Below are positions 8,109 to 15,437 of a DNA stretch of 30,867 nucleotides, in pieces (position 1 is the first letter of the stretch; each line of letters starts with the position of its first letter). The DNA is from Fibrobacter sp. (GTDB lineage Bacteria > Fibrobacterota > Fibrobacteria > Fibrobacterales > Fibrobacteraceae): NCBI GenBank assembly GCA_012841225.1, contig DUVD01000108.1, forward strand, positions 1 through 30,867, written 5' to 3'. The notes under the pieces were generated by a model. It saw only the letters and a list, made by a program, of their open reading frames with translations. It made no database searches and was not told the DNA's origin. The position numbers and the translations under genes were made by a program.

Positions 8109-8791
8109 AATCCGCCCTTGCCTTGAGGATGGAAAATCAACACAAACTCGCCTTTAGGTACTCGTTCTTTATAATGAGCTAAAAGCTCAGACGGGGTTTG
8201 CACTAAATGCTCTTCAAACTTTTTAGTTAGCTCGCGCATAAGGGCGAGGGGGATTTCCCCAAATACAGTTTGGATCTCAGCTAGAAACTTAATTAGATGA
8301 TGTGGGCTTACATAAAAAATGATGGTGGAATCCGCTCTCTCTTTAAGGTGTTCCAATAAGTGTAATCGCTGAGCACTTTTTTTAGGGGAAAAGTTTTCAA
8401 AGCGAAAACGATCGGTTGGCATCCCGCTCGATATTAAAGCCGTAATCATGGCGCTAGCACCTGGTATCGCTCGCACATCAATTTTTTCACGTACACATTC
8501 GCGAACTAAATTAAATGCAGGATCGGCAATCCCTGGTGTCCCAGCGTCGCTAATTAAGGCGATGTCGCCTTGGTTTTTTAGGTACTCGATGTACTTAGGC
8601 GTCACTTTTTCTTTATTAAAATCGTGATAGCTTTCCATTGAGGTGCTAATATCATAGTGTTGTAAAAGGAATCGAGAATGTCGAGTGTCTTCAGCTAAAA
8701 TGAGAGGCACTTCTTTTAGAGTCCTTACGGCTCTGTATGTCATGTCTTCGAGATTTCCAATAGGTGTTGCCACAATGTAGAGAGTATGCAT
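8105..8791 (-). CDS. rsmI: 16S rRNA 2'-O-ribose C1402 methyltransferase RsmI
   Basis: A 228-residue tetrapyrrole-methylase-fold protein that methylates the ribose of C1402 in 16S rRNA using SAM. Family motifs in order: YIVATPIGNLEDMTYRA at the N-terminus, AEDTRHSRFLL, ISDAGTPGIADP, and IPGASAMITALISSGMP followed by ENFSPKK. I chose the ATG at 8791 because it places the conserved HTLYIVATPIGN at the N-terminus; a longer frame reaching 8881 would run into the upstream lipoprotein gene. It lacks the C-terminal extension of E. coli RsmI (286 residues), as in many other phyla. No clear ribosome site is visible. It sits in an operon between the lipoprotein and lnt. Confidence 0.93.
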   Translation of the reverse strand: MHTLYIVATPIGNLEDMTYRAVRTLKEVPLILAEDTRHSRFLLQHYDISTSMESYHDFNKEKVTPKYIEYLKNQGDIALISDAGTPGIADPAFNLVRECVREKIDVRAIPGASAMITALISSGMPTDRFRFENFSPKKSAQRLHLLEHLKERADSTIIFYVSPHHLIKFLAEIQTVFGEIPLALMRELTKKFEEHLVQTPSELLAHYKERVPKGEFVLIFHPQGKGGL

Positions 8792-8813
8792 AAAATTATA
8801 GAGGGTTAAAGAG

Positions 8814-9362
8814 TTAAAAATCCGATGCGCAGCCAGCATCGACGGGGGCCTGGTGTTCAAGAGAAAACTGTAATTGAACAATTATTTTTTCGTGTAGCCA
8901 ATCGAGTTGTTCTTTAGCTTTTCCAGTTCTATATGGGCCAAACCAAAAGAGCTTAAAAGAATCCTCTTCTACAAAATCGAGTCGTTCTACTAAATGCCCA
9001 CCGCAATAAATTTCAATGACGCTTTGCAATCGAAGTGATGTTTTTACAGGCATAGCAGGCCAAAAAGGAATCATTAAAACAGCGCCTAAATACCACAAAC
9101 TTTGGTCGTTCGTTTTAATATGTTCGCGAATAAATGCATTGACTTGGCAGTTTTCAGTAAGTTTTGCTTTGGCGAGTACGTTACTATAAGCCAAAAGCAT
9201 TTGGGGTGAAGGGCTTATTTCTTGTTCATTGACCTTAAGCGAGAAAGACGTAAAAACGGATGTAGAAGTTGATGACGTTTTATAATGGATGTTTGCTCCC
9301 GAAAAATCAGGGGCACACCCATACCAAAAAAAGGCGATTGCAGTGAAAATAAAACGTTTCAT
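8814..9362 (-). CDS. Putative lipoprotein of unknown function
   Basis: A 182-residue protein with a basic N-terminus, a hydrophobic stretch and a lipobox-like FWYGC with Cys16, predicting a lipid-anchored protein. The mature part has a hydrophobic turn with several Pro (about 95-108, LMIPFWPAMP) and ends with two Cys-containing segments. I recognise no family. It is the first gene of an operon with rsmI (22 bp downstream) and lnt, the enzyme that finishes lipoprotein acylation; this proximity may be coincidental. It is transcribed divergently from lpxH across a 54-bp spacer. Confidence 0.65.
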   Translation of the reverse strand: MKRFIFTAIAFFWYGCAPDFSGANIHYKTSSTSTSVFTSFSLKVNEQEISPSPQMLLAYSNVLAKAKLTENCQVNAFIREHIKTNDQSLWYLGAVLMIPFWPAMPVKTSLRLQSVIEIYCGGHLVERLDFVEEDSFKLFWFGPYRTGKAKEQLDWLHEKIIVQLQFSLEHQAPVDAGCASDF

Positions 9363-9385
9363 TCACCCAAAAATAACATTTAATT

Positions 9386-9399
9386 AAAATTATAATTTT
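9386..9399. promoter_or_regulatory. Palindromic -10 element between divergent lipoprotein and lpxH genes
   Basis: AAAATTATAATTTT is a perfect 14-bp palindrome that presents TATAAT on both strands (9391-9396 on plus, 9394-9389 on minus). It lies in the 54-bp spacer between the divergent starts at 9362 and 9417, at plausible -10 distances from both. No good -35 is visible on either side, so this is a candidate shared core promoter only. Confidence 0.35.
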
Positions 9400-9416
9400 A
9401 CTTTGTTAAATTAATC

Positions 9417-10154
9417 ATGATGACAAAGTCCATTTATTTTATTTCTGACGCTCATTTAGGCATTTCGCCTCCAAAAAGCGTTCCTAATAGGGAAGCGCTC
9501 TTGGTGGAGACGCTCTTGTCGTGGAAAGAAACGGCGAGCCATATTGTAATTTTAGGCGATCTCTTTGAATTTTGGTATGAGTATCGCCACTATGTAAACA
9601 GGCATCACTTTCAATTGTTCAAAGCGTTTGCCGAATTGACTTCTTATGGAGTACAAGTGCATTATCTTAAGGGCAATCATGATTTTGCTCTCGGTTCATT
9701 TTTTCCAGAGGAGTTGGGAGTGCAGGTTCATCAAAACCTTACTCTTGATGTAGAGGGAGAGCGCTTCTATTGTGTGCATGGCGATGGGATTCCTCGTTCG
9801 GATCGTGGCTACCGTTTTTTACGTCGCATTTTAGACTTCCCATTAAATCGATTTTTATTTAGTTGTATTCATCCCGATATTGGCATGAGAATAGCGCTCC
9901 GTGCAGGCAATAAAAGCAGAGCGTTAGGAAAAAACCGCCCCGTTGCTATTGAAGAGTATCTAGAGGCGGGTGGGAAAAAAATGAAAAAACACCAATGCAC
10001 CTATTTTGTGCATGGTCATCATCATTTGAGTGGAATTTGGCGTGTGCCGGAAGGGCACGTTGCTAGTGGCGGGCAGTGGTTATTTTCTCTTTCTTACTTG
10101 GTCTATAGCTCTACCACTGGACTGCGTTTAGTTGATGTGACCGCAGGTCACTGA
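9417..10154 (+). CDS. lpxH: UDP-2,3-diacylglucosamine diphosphatase-type metallophosphoesterase (LpxH)
   Basis: A 245-residue calcineurin-like phosphoesterase with the full metal-binding series: SDAHLG (about 10-15), LGDLFEFW, KGNHDF, VHGDG and VHGHHH. The LGDLFEFWYEY block is typical of the LpxH group, which cleaves UDP-2,3-diacylglucosamine to lipid X in lipid A synthesis at the membrane. Length fits LpxH (about 240). Two adjacent ATG codons (9417, 9420) could start it; no clear ribosome site is visible. The gene end overlaps the convergent membrane-protein gene by 7 bp. A related LpxG-like or other phosphoesterase role is possible but less likely given the motif set. Confidence 0.85.
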   Translation: MMTKSIYFISDAHLGISPPKSVPNREALLVETLLSWKETASHIVILGDLFEFWYEYRHYVNRHHFQLFKAFAELTSYGVQVHYLKGNHDFALGSFFPEELGVQVHQNLTLDVEGERFYCVHGDGIPRSDRGYRFLRRILDFPLNRFLFSCIHPDIGMRIALRAGNKSRALGKNRPVAIEEYLEAGGKKMKKHQCTYFVHGHHHLSGIWRVPEGHVASGGQWLFSLSYLVYSSTTGLRLVDVTAGH

Positions 10155-10534
10155 TCCATGCGTTCTTCTGAAGTCTTGCGATAGCTTTCCACTTCTTTAG
10201 TGCCCCAAAGCTTGCCGACCAAATCCGTTTTAGAGATTTGATACCACCACTCGTCTAGCCAGCACCAGTGATGAACAACCCCTTTCTCATCCTTAATAGT
10301 CCAGTCTTTAAGAACCGAAAACTTCCATGTTTGTTCGCCTTCGGTTAGAGTCCAAACGCGATTAGCTGTTTTGTTGTATATGAAAATGTTAAAGGCAGTA
10401 AGTATTACCGCAAGTATAAGGGCTGTTCGGTAATTTTTTTTGGTTAATACAAAAAAGAGTCCCATAAAAACTAAAACGCAAAGCGCTCCTACATTATAGT
10501 GCACCGAATAGAATTGCTTTAGTACTTCGATCAT
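10148..10534 (-). CDS. Small membrane protein of unknown function
   Basis: A 128-residue protein with two predicted membrane helices (about 14-30 and 36-53) followed by a Trp-rich soluble tail of about 75 residues (WTLTEGEQTWKF, HHWCWLDEWWYQ). An AGGA ribosome site precedes its ATG. The gene starts 12 bp after the stop of the upstream unrecognised gene and is probably co-transcribed with it. I recognise no family. The Trp-rich tail is unusual in composition and may fold on the membrane surface. Confidence 0.6.
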   Translation of the reverse strand: MIEVLKQFYSVHYNVGALCVLVFMGLFFVLTKKNYRTALILAVILTAFNIFIYNKTANRVWTLTEGEQTWKFSVLKDWTIKDEKGVVHHWCWLDEWWYQISKTDLVGKLWGTKEVESYRKTSEERMDQ

Positions 10535-10546
10535 GGGTTCCTAGCC

Positions 10547-11212
10547 TTATTTTTTTTTGGACAATAGCTCCGACGCATTAAAAGATAATGTTTTTCCTTG
10601 TATCACACAACTAGTTCTGATCCTTTTAGCAGGAATTGGCAGACCATATGAAGATAAAGTACCCATAAAAGACACATTCGCGTGGCTTGCAATAGTCCTA
10701 ACGTTAATAAAGCCTTTTTTACTAAAAGTAAGTGTGAATGTTTTTTTCTTGGAGTCGAACACGGCGGTCAATGTATTGTTGGCTAGAGTATCAATAGCTT
10801 GAATGCAACGTTTATCCAAAATGAGGGTGCCGCGGTTGTCGATCGAGATCATCGGGATACCGACAGAATTGCGACAAGCGAAAACCTCCCAAACGCCAGT
10901 TTTTTTGGTTTTCTTTTTTCCTTTGAAGATTAATTTGTCTCCATTTTGAATCAAAGAAACATCACCAGAGACAACTGGAATGCCTAATGTGTTCATCGCC
11001 CCTTTCAAATAAATTAAAAATCCGCTATTACTTGGCAAAAAACGAAATGAAGTTTCTTTAAGTTTTTTTGTGGGGACAATTGCAATCTCTTGTGTGATTT
11101 TATTAATGAGAATGTCAGCATACGGGGTAGTTTTTAGTTTAAGCTGAATAGCTAACGGTTCTTGAATGCGGACAAATCCGCGAATATCCATTCTGGCCTG
11201 TAAAATAATCAT
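10547..11212 (-). CDS. Unrecognised beta-rich protein with possible internal repeats
   Basis: A 221-residue, Lys-rich protein without signal peptide or membrane helix. I chose the ATG at 11212 because TGAGGTC precedes it at good spacing; ATG 11224 would add four residues. Two regions look alike: IYLKGAMNTLGIPVVSG followed by IQNGDKLIFKG, and SFMGTLSSYGLPIPAK followed by IQGKTLSFNA, about 130 residues apart. Between them, ISIDNRGTLILDKRCIQAI faintly recalls SpoVT-AbrB/MraZ-type strands (Asp-x-x-Gly-x-x-x-x-x), but this is too weak for a family call. Function unknown. It precedes the small membrane protein gene in the same direction. Confidence 0.55.
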   Translation of the reverse strand: MIILQARMDIRGFVRIQEPLAIQLKLKTTPYADILINKITQEIAIVPTKKLKETSFRFLPSNSGFLIYLKGAMNTLGIPVVSGDVSLIQNGDKLIFKGKKKTKKTGVWEVFACRNSVGIPMISIDNRGTLILDKRCIQAIDTLANNTLTAVFDSKKKTFTLTFSKKGFINVRTIASHANVSFMGTLSSYGLPIPAKRIRTSCVIQGKTLSFNASELLSKKK

Positions 11213-11305
11213 GATAGACCTCATTTATTAATAAAAATCAATAACAGCAAGTTAATAAAAATTTAGAAAATAAACTATAAATTTACAGAATTTACGTACG
11301 AAGGG

Positions 11306-12070
11306 TTAAAAAAACAGAATAAGTTGCAGCGCTTCTTTTAACGTCTTTCCATCACGGGAAATATTTTTTATTGCTGGGAATTTCTGACTCACCTCTTCTT
11401 GTAACGATACTTTATACTTACGATCTTGTAGTATTAAAATATAAGAAGAGTCGAGCCCAATTAAATTTTTAAGCTCTGTTTTATTTCGTATTAAAAACGA
11501 GGGGTATAGCAATCTGTATTTTTCGGAGATAGAAGCTTTAATGCTAGGTGTTGGGTCGATCAAAATTAATGTGTCCTTTGATCCTGCTAATTGGGAGGCG
11601 AGAATGGCTCCTGTGCCTCTGCCAATTAAAATAGGTCGCTTGTGAACTTGCGTAGCGCATTCTAAAATAAAACTAGCGTCACTTTCAAATGTCTTTTCGG
11701 ACGGTTTACCTTTGTTTCCGGCTGAGCCTCGATAATTAAAGGTAATCACTTGTTCATCTAAAGGCTGCACTTCGGCTAAGAATAGAGCCGCGTCTTCTTC
11801 AGTGTCTGGAAAGTAGAGTATCGCGCGGTCTGCTCTCGCTCCCATGACCCAACCATTTAAAATAGTCCCGTCTGGAAGAATACATTGTTTTTTCTCGACA
11901 AGTGAGTCGATGAGGGCTCTTGCTTCAACATCGACGACTGCTCTCGGGTAAGCGAGCTGTCTTTCTGTAAAAGCTAAATAAAATACCATAGAGGCATAAA
12001 TTAATATAAAAAGACCAGCTAAACGCAGTACTTTGAAAGGGAACCCTAAAACTTTTTTCTTGATACTCAT
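11306..12070 (-). CDS. Membrane-anchored alpha/beta-hydrolase-fold protein lacking catalytic Ser and His
   Basis: A 254-residue protein with one N-terminal membrane segment (about 13-34) and an ABHD13/BEM46-like alpha/beta-hydrolase domain: ITFNYRGSAGNKGKPSE (about 109-125) matches the family's YRGxGxSxGxPSE block. At the nucleophile elbow the family's GRSLGG reads GRGTGA, so Ser is Gly152. An acid is present near Asp216 (ILQDRKYKV), but the C-terminal part where His is expected (ISRDGKTL) has none. With two of three triad residues gone it is probably a pseudoenzyme or binding protein. An intrinsic-terminator-like hairpin lies about 55 bp upstream of its start. It is transcribed toward the unrecognised 10547-11212 gene across a 93-bp gap. 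Confidence 0.68.
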   Translation of the reverse strand: MSIKKKVLGFPFKVLRLAGLFILIYASMVFYLAFTERQLAYPRAVVDVEARALIDSLVEKKQCILPDGTILNGWVMGARADRAILYFPDTEEDAALFLAEVQPLDEQVITFNYRGSAGNKGKPSEKTFESDASFILECATQVHKRPILIGRGTGAILASQLAGSKDTLILIDPTPSIKASISEKYRLLYPSFLIRNKTELKNLIGLDSSYILILQDRKYKVSLQEEVSQKFPAIKNISRDGKTLKEALQLILFF

Positions 12071-12109
12071 GCCTACAAAGTAAAAAAGAAATAGGAGGGA
12101 AGTGCGAAA

Positions 12110-12154
12110 AGCTAAAAATAAAGAAGGAGCCCTGTTAATTAAAGCAGGGCTCCT
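12110..12154 (-). terminator. Intrinsic-terminator-like hairpin with no obvious gene upstream
   Basis: AGGAGCCCTG (12125-12134) and CAGGGCTCCT (12145-12154) form a perfect 10-bp stem with a 10-base loop. Read on the minus strand it is followed by a T-rich run (TCTTTATTTTT), as in a Rho-independent terminator; on the plus strand no T run follows. It lies between divergent genes, so no known gene ends here. It may be an attenuator in the leader of the hydrolase-like gene or the end of an unannotated short transcript. Confidence 0.65.
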
Positions 12155-12168
12155 AAGGATGGGATTGG

Positions 12169-12269
12169 GTGTTCACTAAACATAGACAAAAAAAACTAAA
12201 AAGAAAACAAAAATAAGCTAAAAAGGCTTAAAGTGTTCTCAAAACGTTCTTTTTTAAATACAAGTGTTC
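12169..12269 (+). promoter_or_regulatory. Repeated GTGTTC boxes upstream of the TIGR02147 gene
   Basis: GTGTTC occurs at 12169, 12233 and 12264, with a further CGTTCT at 12245-12250. Spacings of the GTTC cores (64, 11 and 20 bp) are close to whole turns of the helix, so the copies would face the same side. The last copy sits where the -35 element of the 12302 gene would be. This resembles an operator or activator array; the binding protein, possibly TIGR02147 itself, is inference. Confidence 0.35.
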
Positions 12270-12288
12270 CCAAGAAAGAATAAAAATC

Positions 12289-12294
12289 TATAAT
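12289..12294 (+). promoter_or_regulatory. Consensus -10 element just before the TIGR02147 start (possible leaderless mRNA)
   Basis: TATAAT (12289-12294) ends 7 bases before the ATG at 12302, and no ribosome site precedes that ATG. If used, transcription would begin at or within a base or two of the start codon. No -35 match is found; a GTGTTC box occupies that place, which suggests dependence on an activator. Confidence 0.4.
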
Positions 12295-12301
12295 TATATA
12301 G

Positions 12302-13126
12302 ATGAATGTTTTTGCCTACTACAACTACCGAATCTATTTAAAGGATTATTACGATTACCGCAAGTCGGTCCACCGTTATTTTTCTTATAGGGTTTTTGCA
12401 AAAAAAGCGGGCTATACCTCTTCGGGTTTTTATCTTGACTTAGTGAAGGGACGTAAATCATTAACTCCTCAGATGGTTTTAAAGTTCATTACGGCTCTAG
12501 AATTAAATGAAAAAGAAGGACGCTATTTTCAATTGATGGTCGACTTTACCCATGCCGATCAACCCGAATCGAAGCAACAAATATTTGAAGAAATGTCTAC
12601 GTTGTTGCCGAGAACTATGAAGCGCTTAACAAAAAATCAACAAGAGTATTATGCAAAGTGGTATCACATCGTAATTCGCGAGGCGCTTTCCGTTTTAAAT
12701 ATTCAAGACAACAACATTCAAGATCTCGCCTTGTTTTTAACGCCTAGCATTACTTTGCCACAGGCAAAAAAATCGATACTACTTTTAGAAGAACTAGGCT
12801 TAATAGAAAAAATCGATGCACGTTGGTCTCCTGTTCATAAAACCATTTCGAGTGGCAGTGAAATAGGGCCTTTGTTAGTCCACCAATTTCAAAAGCAAAT
12901 GATAGACCTAGGTAAAAATGCCTTAGATCATTTTAGCGTGGAACGTCGCAATGTTTCTTGTACCACGATGAGCATTTCTCCGCAGGGTTTAGAACGCATT
13001 ATTAGTAAAATTGATCTTTTTAGAAAAGAGATAGTGGACATTGTCCGCTCGGATGAGGGGGAGTCAATGGTTTGTGAATTAAATATCCAGTTTTTTCCTG
13101 TATCGAAAGAGAAGGATGTTACATGA
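12302..13126 (+). CDS. TIGR02147-family (DUF4423-type) putative transcriptional regulator
   Basis: A 274-residue protein of the TIGR02147 family, known as an expanded Fibrobacter paralogous family. The N-terminal signature is clear: YNYRIYLKDYYDYRK, then FSYRVFAKKAGYTSSGFYLDLVKGRKSLT (about residues 27-55), a helix-turn-helix-like region. A middle winged-helix-like part (ITLPQAKKSILLLEELGLIE) and a conserved C-terminal segment (SPQGLERIISKIDLFRKEI) follow. The length of about 270 fits the family. The stop overlaps the start of a lipoprotein gene (ATGA, 13123-13126), so the two are made together. A DNA-binding role is inferred from the helix-turn-helix-like sequence; no target is established. 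Confidence 0.88.
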   Translation: MNVFAYYNYRIYLKDYYDYRKSVHRYFSYRVFAKKAGYTSSGFYLDLVKGRKSLTPQMVLKFITALELNEKEGRYFQLMVDFTHADQPESKQQIFEEMSTLLPRTMKRLTKNQQEYYAKWYHIVIREALSVLNIQDNNIQDLALFLTPSITLPQAKKSILLLEELGLIEKIDARWSPVHKTISSGSEIGPLLVHQFQKQMIDLGKNALDHFSVERRNVSCTTMSISPQGLERIISKIDLFRKEIVDIVRSDEGESMVCELNIQFFPVSKEKDVT

Positions 13127-14499
13127 AAAAAATGCTATTCCTAATTATCTTCTTAGGTTTATTTTGGTCTTGTGGTAATAACGGTGGCATCTCCGGAACA
13201 GCCACAGATACGGGGAATACAATTGCAGGGGTGATAGAAAAAAAGGATGGTTCTTTTGCTTCTGGTGCTGTGGTTCGGATGCTTGCTAAGCGAGCGGTTT
13301 TGGAAGAAGACGATTTTAATGCACTTGAGTTGAGGTCCTATTTAGAAACCATGGCCGATTCAACCGGTGCTTTTAATTTTGATTCCACTCTTTCGGATAC
13401 TTTTGATTTAGAGGTCCGCTTGATGCGGAATGAAGCTCTCGACGAAGTGATTTATTTGAAAAACCTTGTAATCAAAGACACCATAAAAACAGATTTAGGC
13501 AGCATTCGATTGCAAAAAGCGGCTTATGTTGAAGGTCTTTTTGTTTACGACGACGTGGGTTCCTCTTTAAGTTTAGGTGCTCATTTCCAGATTCGAGTAG
13601 AGCGATCTTCTTACGAGGCGAGCTTACTTTCTGGGAACGACTTCTCTATTGGTATTAGCGCAGGCAAGCAGGTGTTGTTCGTTTCACCAGCCGACTCGTT
13701 TATGATTAGGAAATTATTGGCAACTGGTCTTACTGCTTCTGACGTTTTCCAACGCGTAGAAATAGATGTTTTAGAAGGCGACACCTTAAATTTAGGCACG
13801 ATCATTTGGCGTTTCCCTGTACGCGATACCGTCATGACAGAGCCTACTTTAGGGCGCTTAAAAGGTCGTGCTTTAAATTTAAATGGCGAGCCGTTGCCTG
13901 GCGTAGAAGTACGGCTTATCGATGATATTTATGGATTTCGTTTTGCACTCGGTGATCTTCAAGCTAATTCTTTGACCACCGTTACCGATAACTTCGGCTA
14001 TTGGACGCTTCCTTTCCCCATAGCAGTGGAAGACAGTTTCCGCGTAGAATTGAATGCCTATCAAAATGGTGTTCTGATAGAGACGGGTGTTTCTAATTAT
14101 TTGACTGCAAGTGCTTTAGATGCAAAAAATGATACGCTTATTTTTGATGATGTTGTGTTATACAAACCGGCTTCATTTATGGGCGTTATTTCTTTGGTAG
14201 CCAATCCATCGGATCCTCTGCCGACCTCAAACTGCATATTAAACAGCATTGTTGTTGGGTTTAAGGGCACTAGTCATTTTGTACGTCAAATTACCTGTTA
14301 TTCCATTAATATGGATAATTTACCAGTAAGTTCCCAAGAACTGATTTTTTATACAGGGGACCACAATGTGTTAGAGCGATTACAAGCAGATGAAACCCCG
14401 GTTTCTACTTATACACAGGTGCTATCTGTTAGCTTGCCAGAGGGCGCTACGCTATATCAACAGGGAATCACCTACACGCCACCTACCAAGATGAAATAG
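13123..14499 (+). CDS. Large surface lipoprotein with carboxypeptidase-regulatory-like (beta-sandwich) domains
   Basis: A 458-residue protein with a lipoprotein signal (FLGLFWSC, Cys17; Trp at -2 is non-canonical). Just after the Cys comes GISGTATDTGNTIAGVI, a Thr/Gly-rich start that leads into a carboxypeptidase-D-regulatory-like fold (IAGVIEKKDGSFASGAVVRML, about 35-55). A second such module begins near residue 245 (LKGRALNLNGEPLPGVEVRLID). Such modules are beta-sandwich domains common on surface proteins. Start and upstream stop overlap by 4 bp, coupling it to the TIGR02147 protein. Function unknown; a cell-surface binding or structural lipoprotein whose amount is set by its partner is the simplest inference. 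Confidence 0.75.
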   Translation: MKKMLFLIIFLGLFWSCGNNGGISGTATDTGNTIAGVIEKKDGSFASGAVVRMLAKRAVLEEDDFNALELRSYLETMADSTGAFNFDSTLSDTFDLEVRLMRNEALDEVIYLKNLVIKDTIKTDLGSIRLQKAAYVEGLFVYDDVGSSLSLGAHFQIRVERSSYEASLLSGNDFSIGISAGKQVLFVSPADSFMIRKLLATGLTASDVFQRVEIDVLEGDTLNLGTIIWRFPVRDTVMTEPTLGRLKGRALNLNGEPLPGVEVRLIDDIYGFRFALGDLQANSLTTVTDNFGYWTLPFPIAVEDSFRVELNAYQNGVLIETGVSNYLTASALDAKNDTLIFDDVVLYKPASFMGVISLVANPSDPLPTSNCILNSIVVGFKGTSHFVRQITCYSINMDNLPVSSQELIFYTGDHNVLERLQADETPVSTYTQVLSVSLPEGATLYQQGITYTPPTKMK

Positions 14500-14541
14500 C
14501 CCTTGCCGATGCTACTTTTTTTTGTAAATTTGATCTCGCAT

Positions 14542-14612
14542 TGAGCTATGGTGTAATGGTAGCACAACAGACTCTGAATCTGTTTGTCTTGGTTCGAATC
14601 CAGGTAGCTCAA
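14542..14612 (+). tRNA. tRNA-Gln (anticodon CUG)
   Basis: A complete cloverleaf can be drawn: acceptor TGAGCTA/TAGCTCA (7 bp), D stem GTGT/GCAC, anticodon stem ACAGA/TCTGT with loop CTCTGAA (anticodon CTG), 4-base variable loop, and T arm CTTGG-TTCGAAT-CCAGG. The weak U1-A72 pair is typical of tRNA-Gln. The discriminator is A and CCA is not encoded. A run of seven T (14613-14619) follows and may help end transcription. It lies between the lipoprotein gene and the RNA methylase gene. Confidence 0.95.
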
Positions 14613-14666
14613 TTTTTTTATGCCACCTGTTTTTTTTATCTCTTCCTTTTTTGGTTGTTTTAAGTA

Positions 14667-15437
14667 ATGAATCCAGACTTTTTTGATTTTTATAGCAGGC
14701 ATTACGGCGATCGCTGGCCTTTACTTTTAGAGGCTTTTTTAGAAAAAACAAATTCCATTAAACTTCAATTTAGTGATTCTCTAGAGCCTTATTTTTTAGA
14801 TGAGGCCTCTCAATTTGCGGCTCAATGTTTAGAGGTTGAACCTGGAATGAGCGTTTTAGATATGTGCGCTGCTCCAGGTGGTAAGTCGCTAGTGTTAGCC
14901 TCAACTCTTGCGGGAGAAGGAACATTGCAGTGCAATGATCGCTCTCCTGAAAGGCGCATACGCTTGCAACATGCTCTTGAAAACACGCTCCCTGCAGATT
15001 GGCGATCTATTATTAAAGTCACAGGTTATGACGCCTCTCGCTTTGGCTTGCATTGTAAAGAATCCTATGATCGCATTTTACTCGACGCCCCTTGCTCTTC
15101 AGAGCGGCACGTCGTTCAATCCCCAAAGCACTTAGCGCAATGGTCCGAAAAACGAACAAAAAGACTATCGATTGAACAAGGTTCGCTCCTCGCTTCCGCC
15201 GTAGACGCCCTTAGTGTAGGTGGTGTTGTCGTTTACAGCACTTGCGCGCTTTCTCCCTTAGAAAATGATGCCGTTGTTCAAAAAATAATGAAAAAAAGAA
15301 AGGGAAAAATCCGTTTAATGGAGATTTCCCTTGGTTTTGAAGGCGCAGAGCGCACTGAATTTGGAGTGCATATTTTACCGGATCGCTGCAAGGGGCGTGG
15401 CCCTATTTTTTGTGCGAAACTGGAAAAAATAGATTAA
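14667..15437 (+). CDS. RsmB/NOL1/NSUN-family RNA cytosine-C5 methyltransferase
   Basis: A 256-residue SAM-dependent enzyme. The SAM-binding motif LDMCAAPGGKS (about 66-76), the motif IV LDAPCSSERHV and the motif VI YSTCALSPLEND carry the two cysteines used in m5C formation (PC and TC). It lacks the N-terminal NusB-like domain of RsmB and resembles short NSUN4-type proteins. The target, probably a cytosine in 16S rRNA, cannot be fixed from sequence. The ATG at 14667 has no clear ribosome site. Its stop overlaps the reciprocal stop of the rubredoxin gene by 4 bp (TTAA). Confidence 0.88.
   Translation: MNPDFFDFYSRHYGDRWPLLLEAFLEKTNSIKLQFSDSLEPYFLDEASQFAAQCLEVEPGMSVLDMCAAPGGKSLVLASTLAGEGTLQCNDRSPERRIRLQHALENTLPADWRSIIKVTGYDASRFGLHCKESYDRILLDAPCSSERHVVQSPKHLAQWSEKRTKRLSIEQGSLLASAVDALSVGGVVVYSTCALSPLENDAVVQKIMKKRKGKIRLMEISLGFEGAERTEFGVHILPDRCKGRGPIFCAKLEKID

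Noticed and set aside
8792..8881. A longer rsmI start giving 30 more residues
   Set aside because: The added residues are not RsmI-like and lie across the end of the upstream lipoprotein gene; the ATG at 8791 places the conserved motif at the N-terminus.
14613..14619. T run after the tRNA as a separate terminator
   Set aside because: No hairpin other than the tRNA itself precedes it, so it is only mentioned with the tRNA.
14472..14751. Two overlapping minus-strand reading frames across the tRNA-Gln gene
   Set aside because: They run antisense through the tRNA and the start of the RNA methylase gene, have no family features and no plausible ribosome site; they are shadows.
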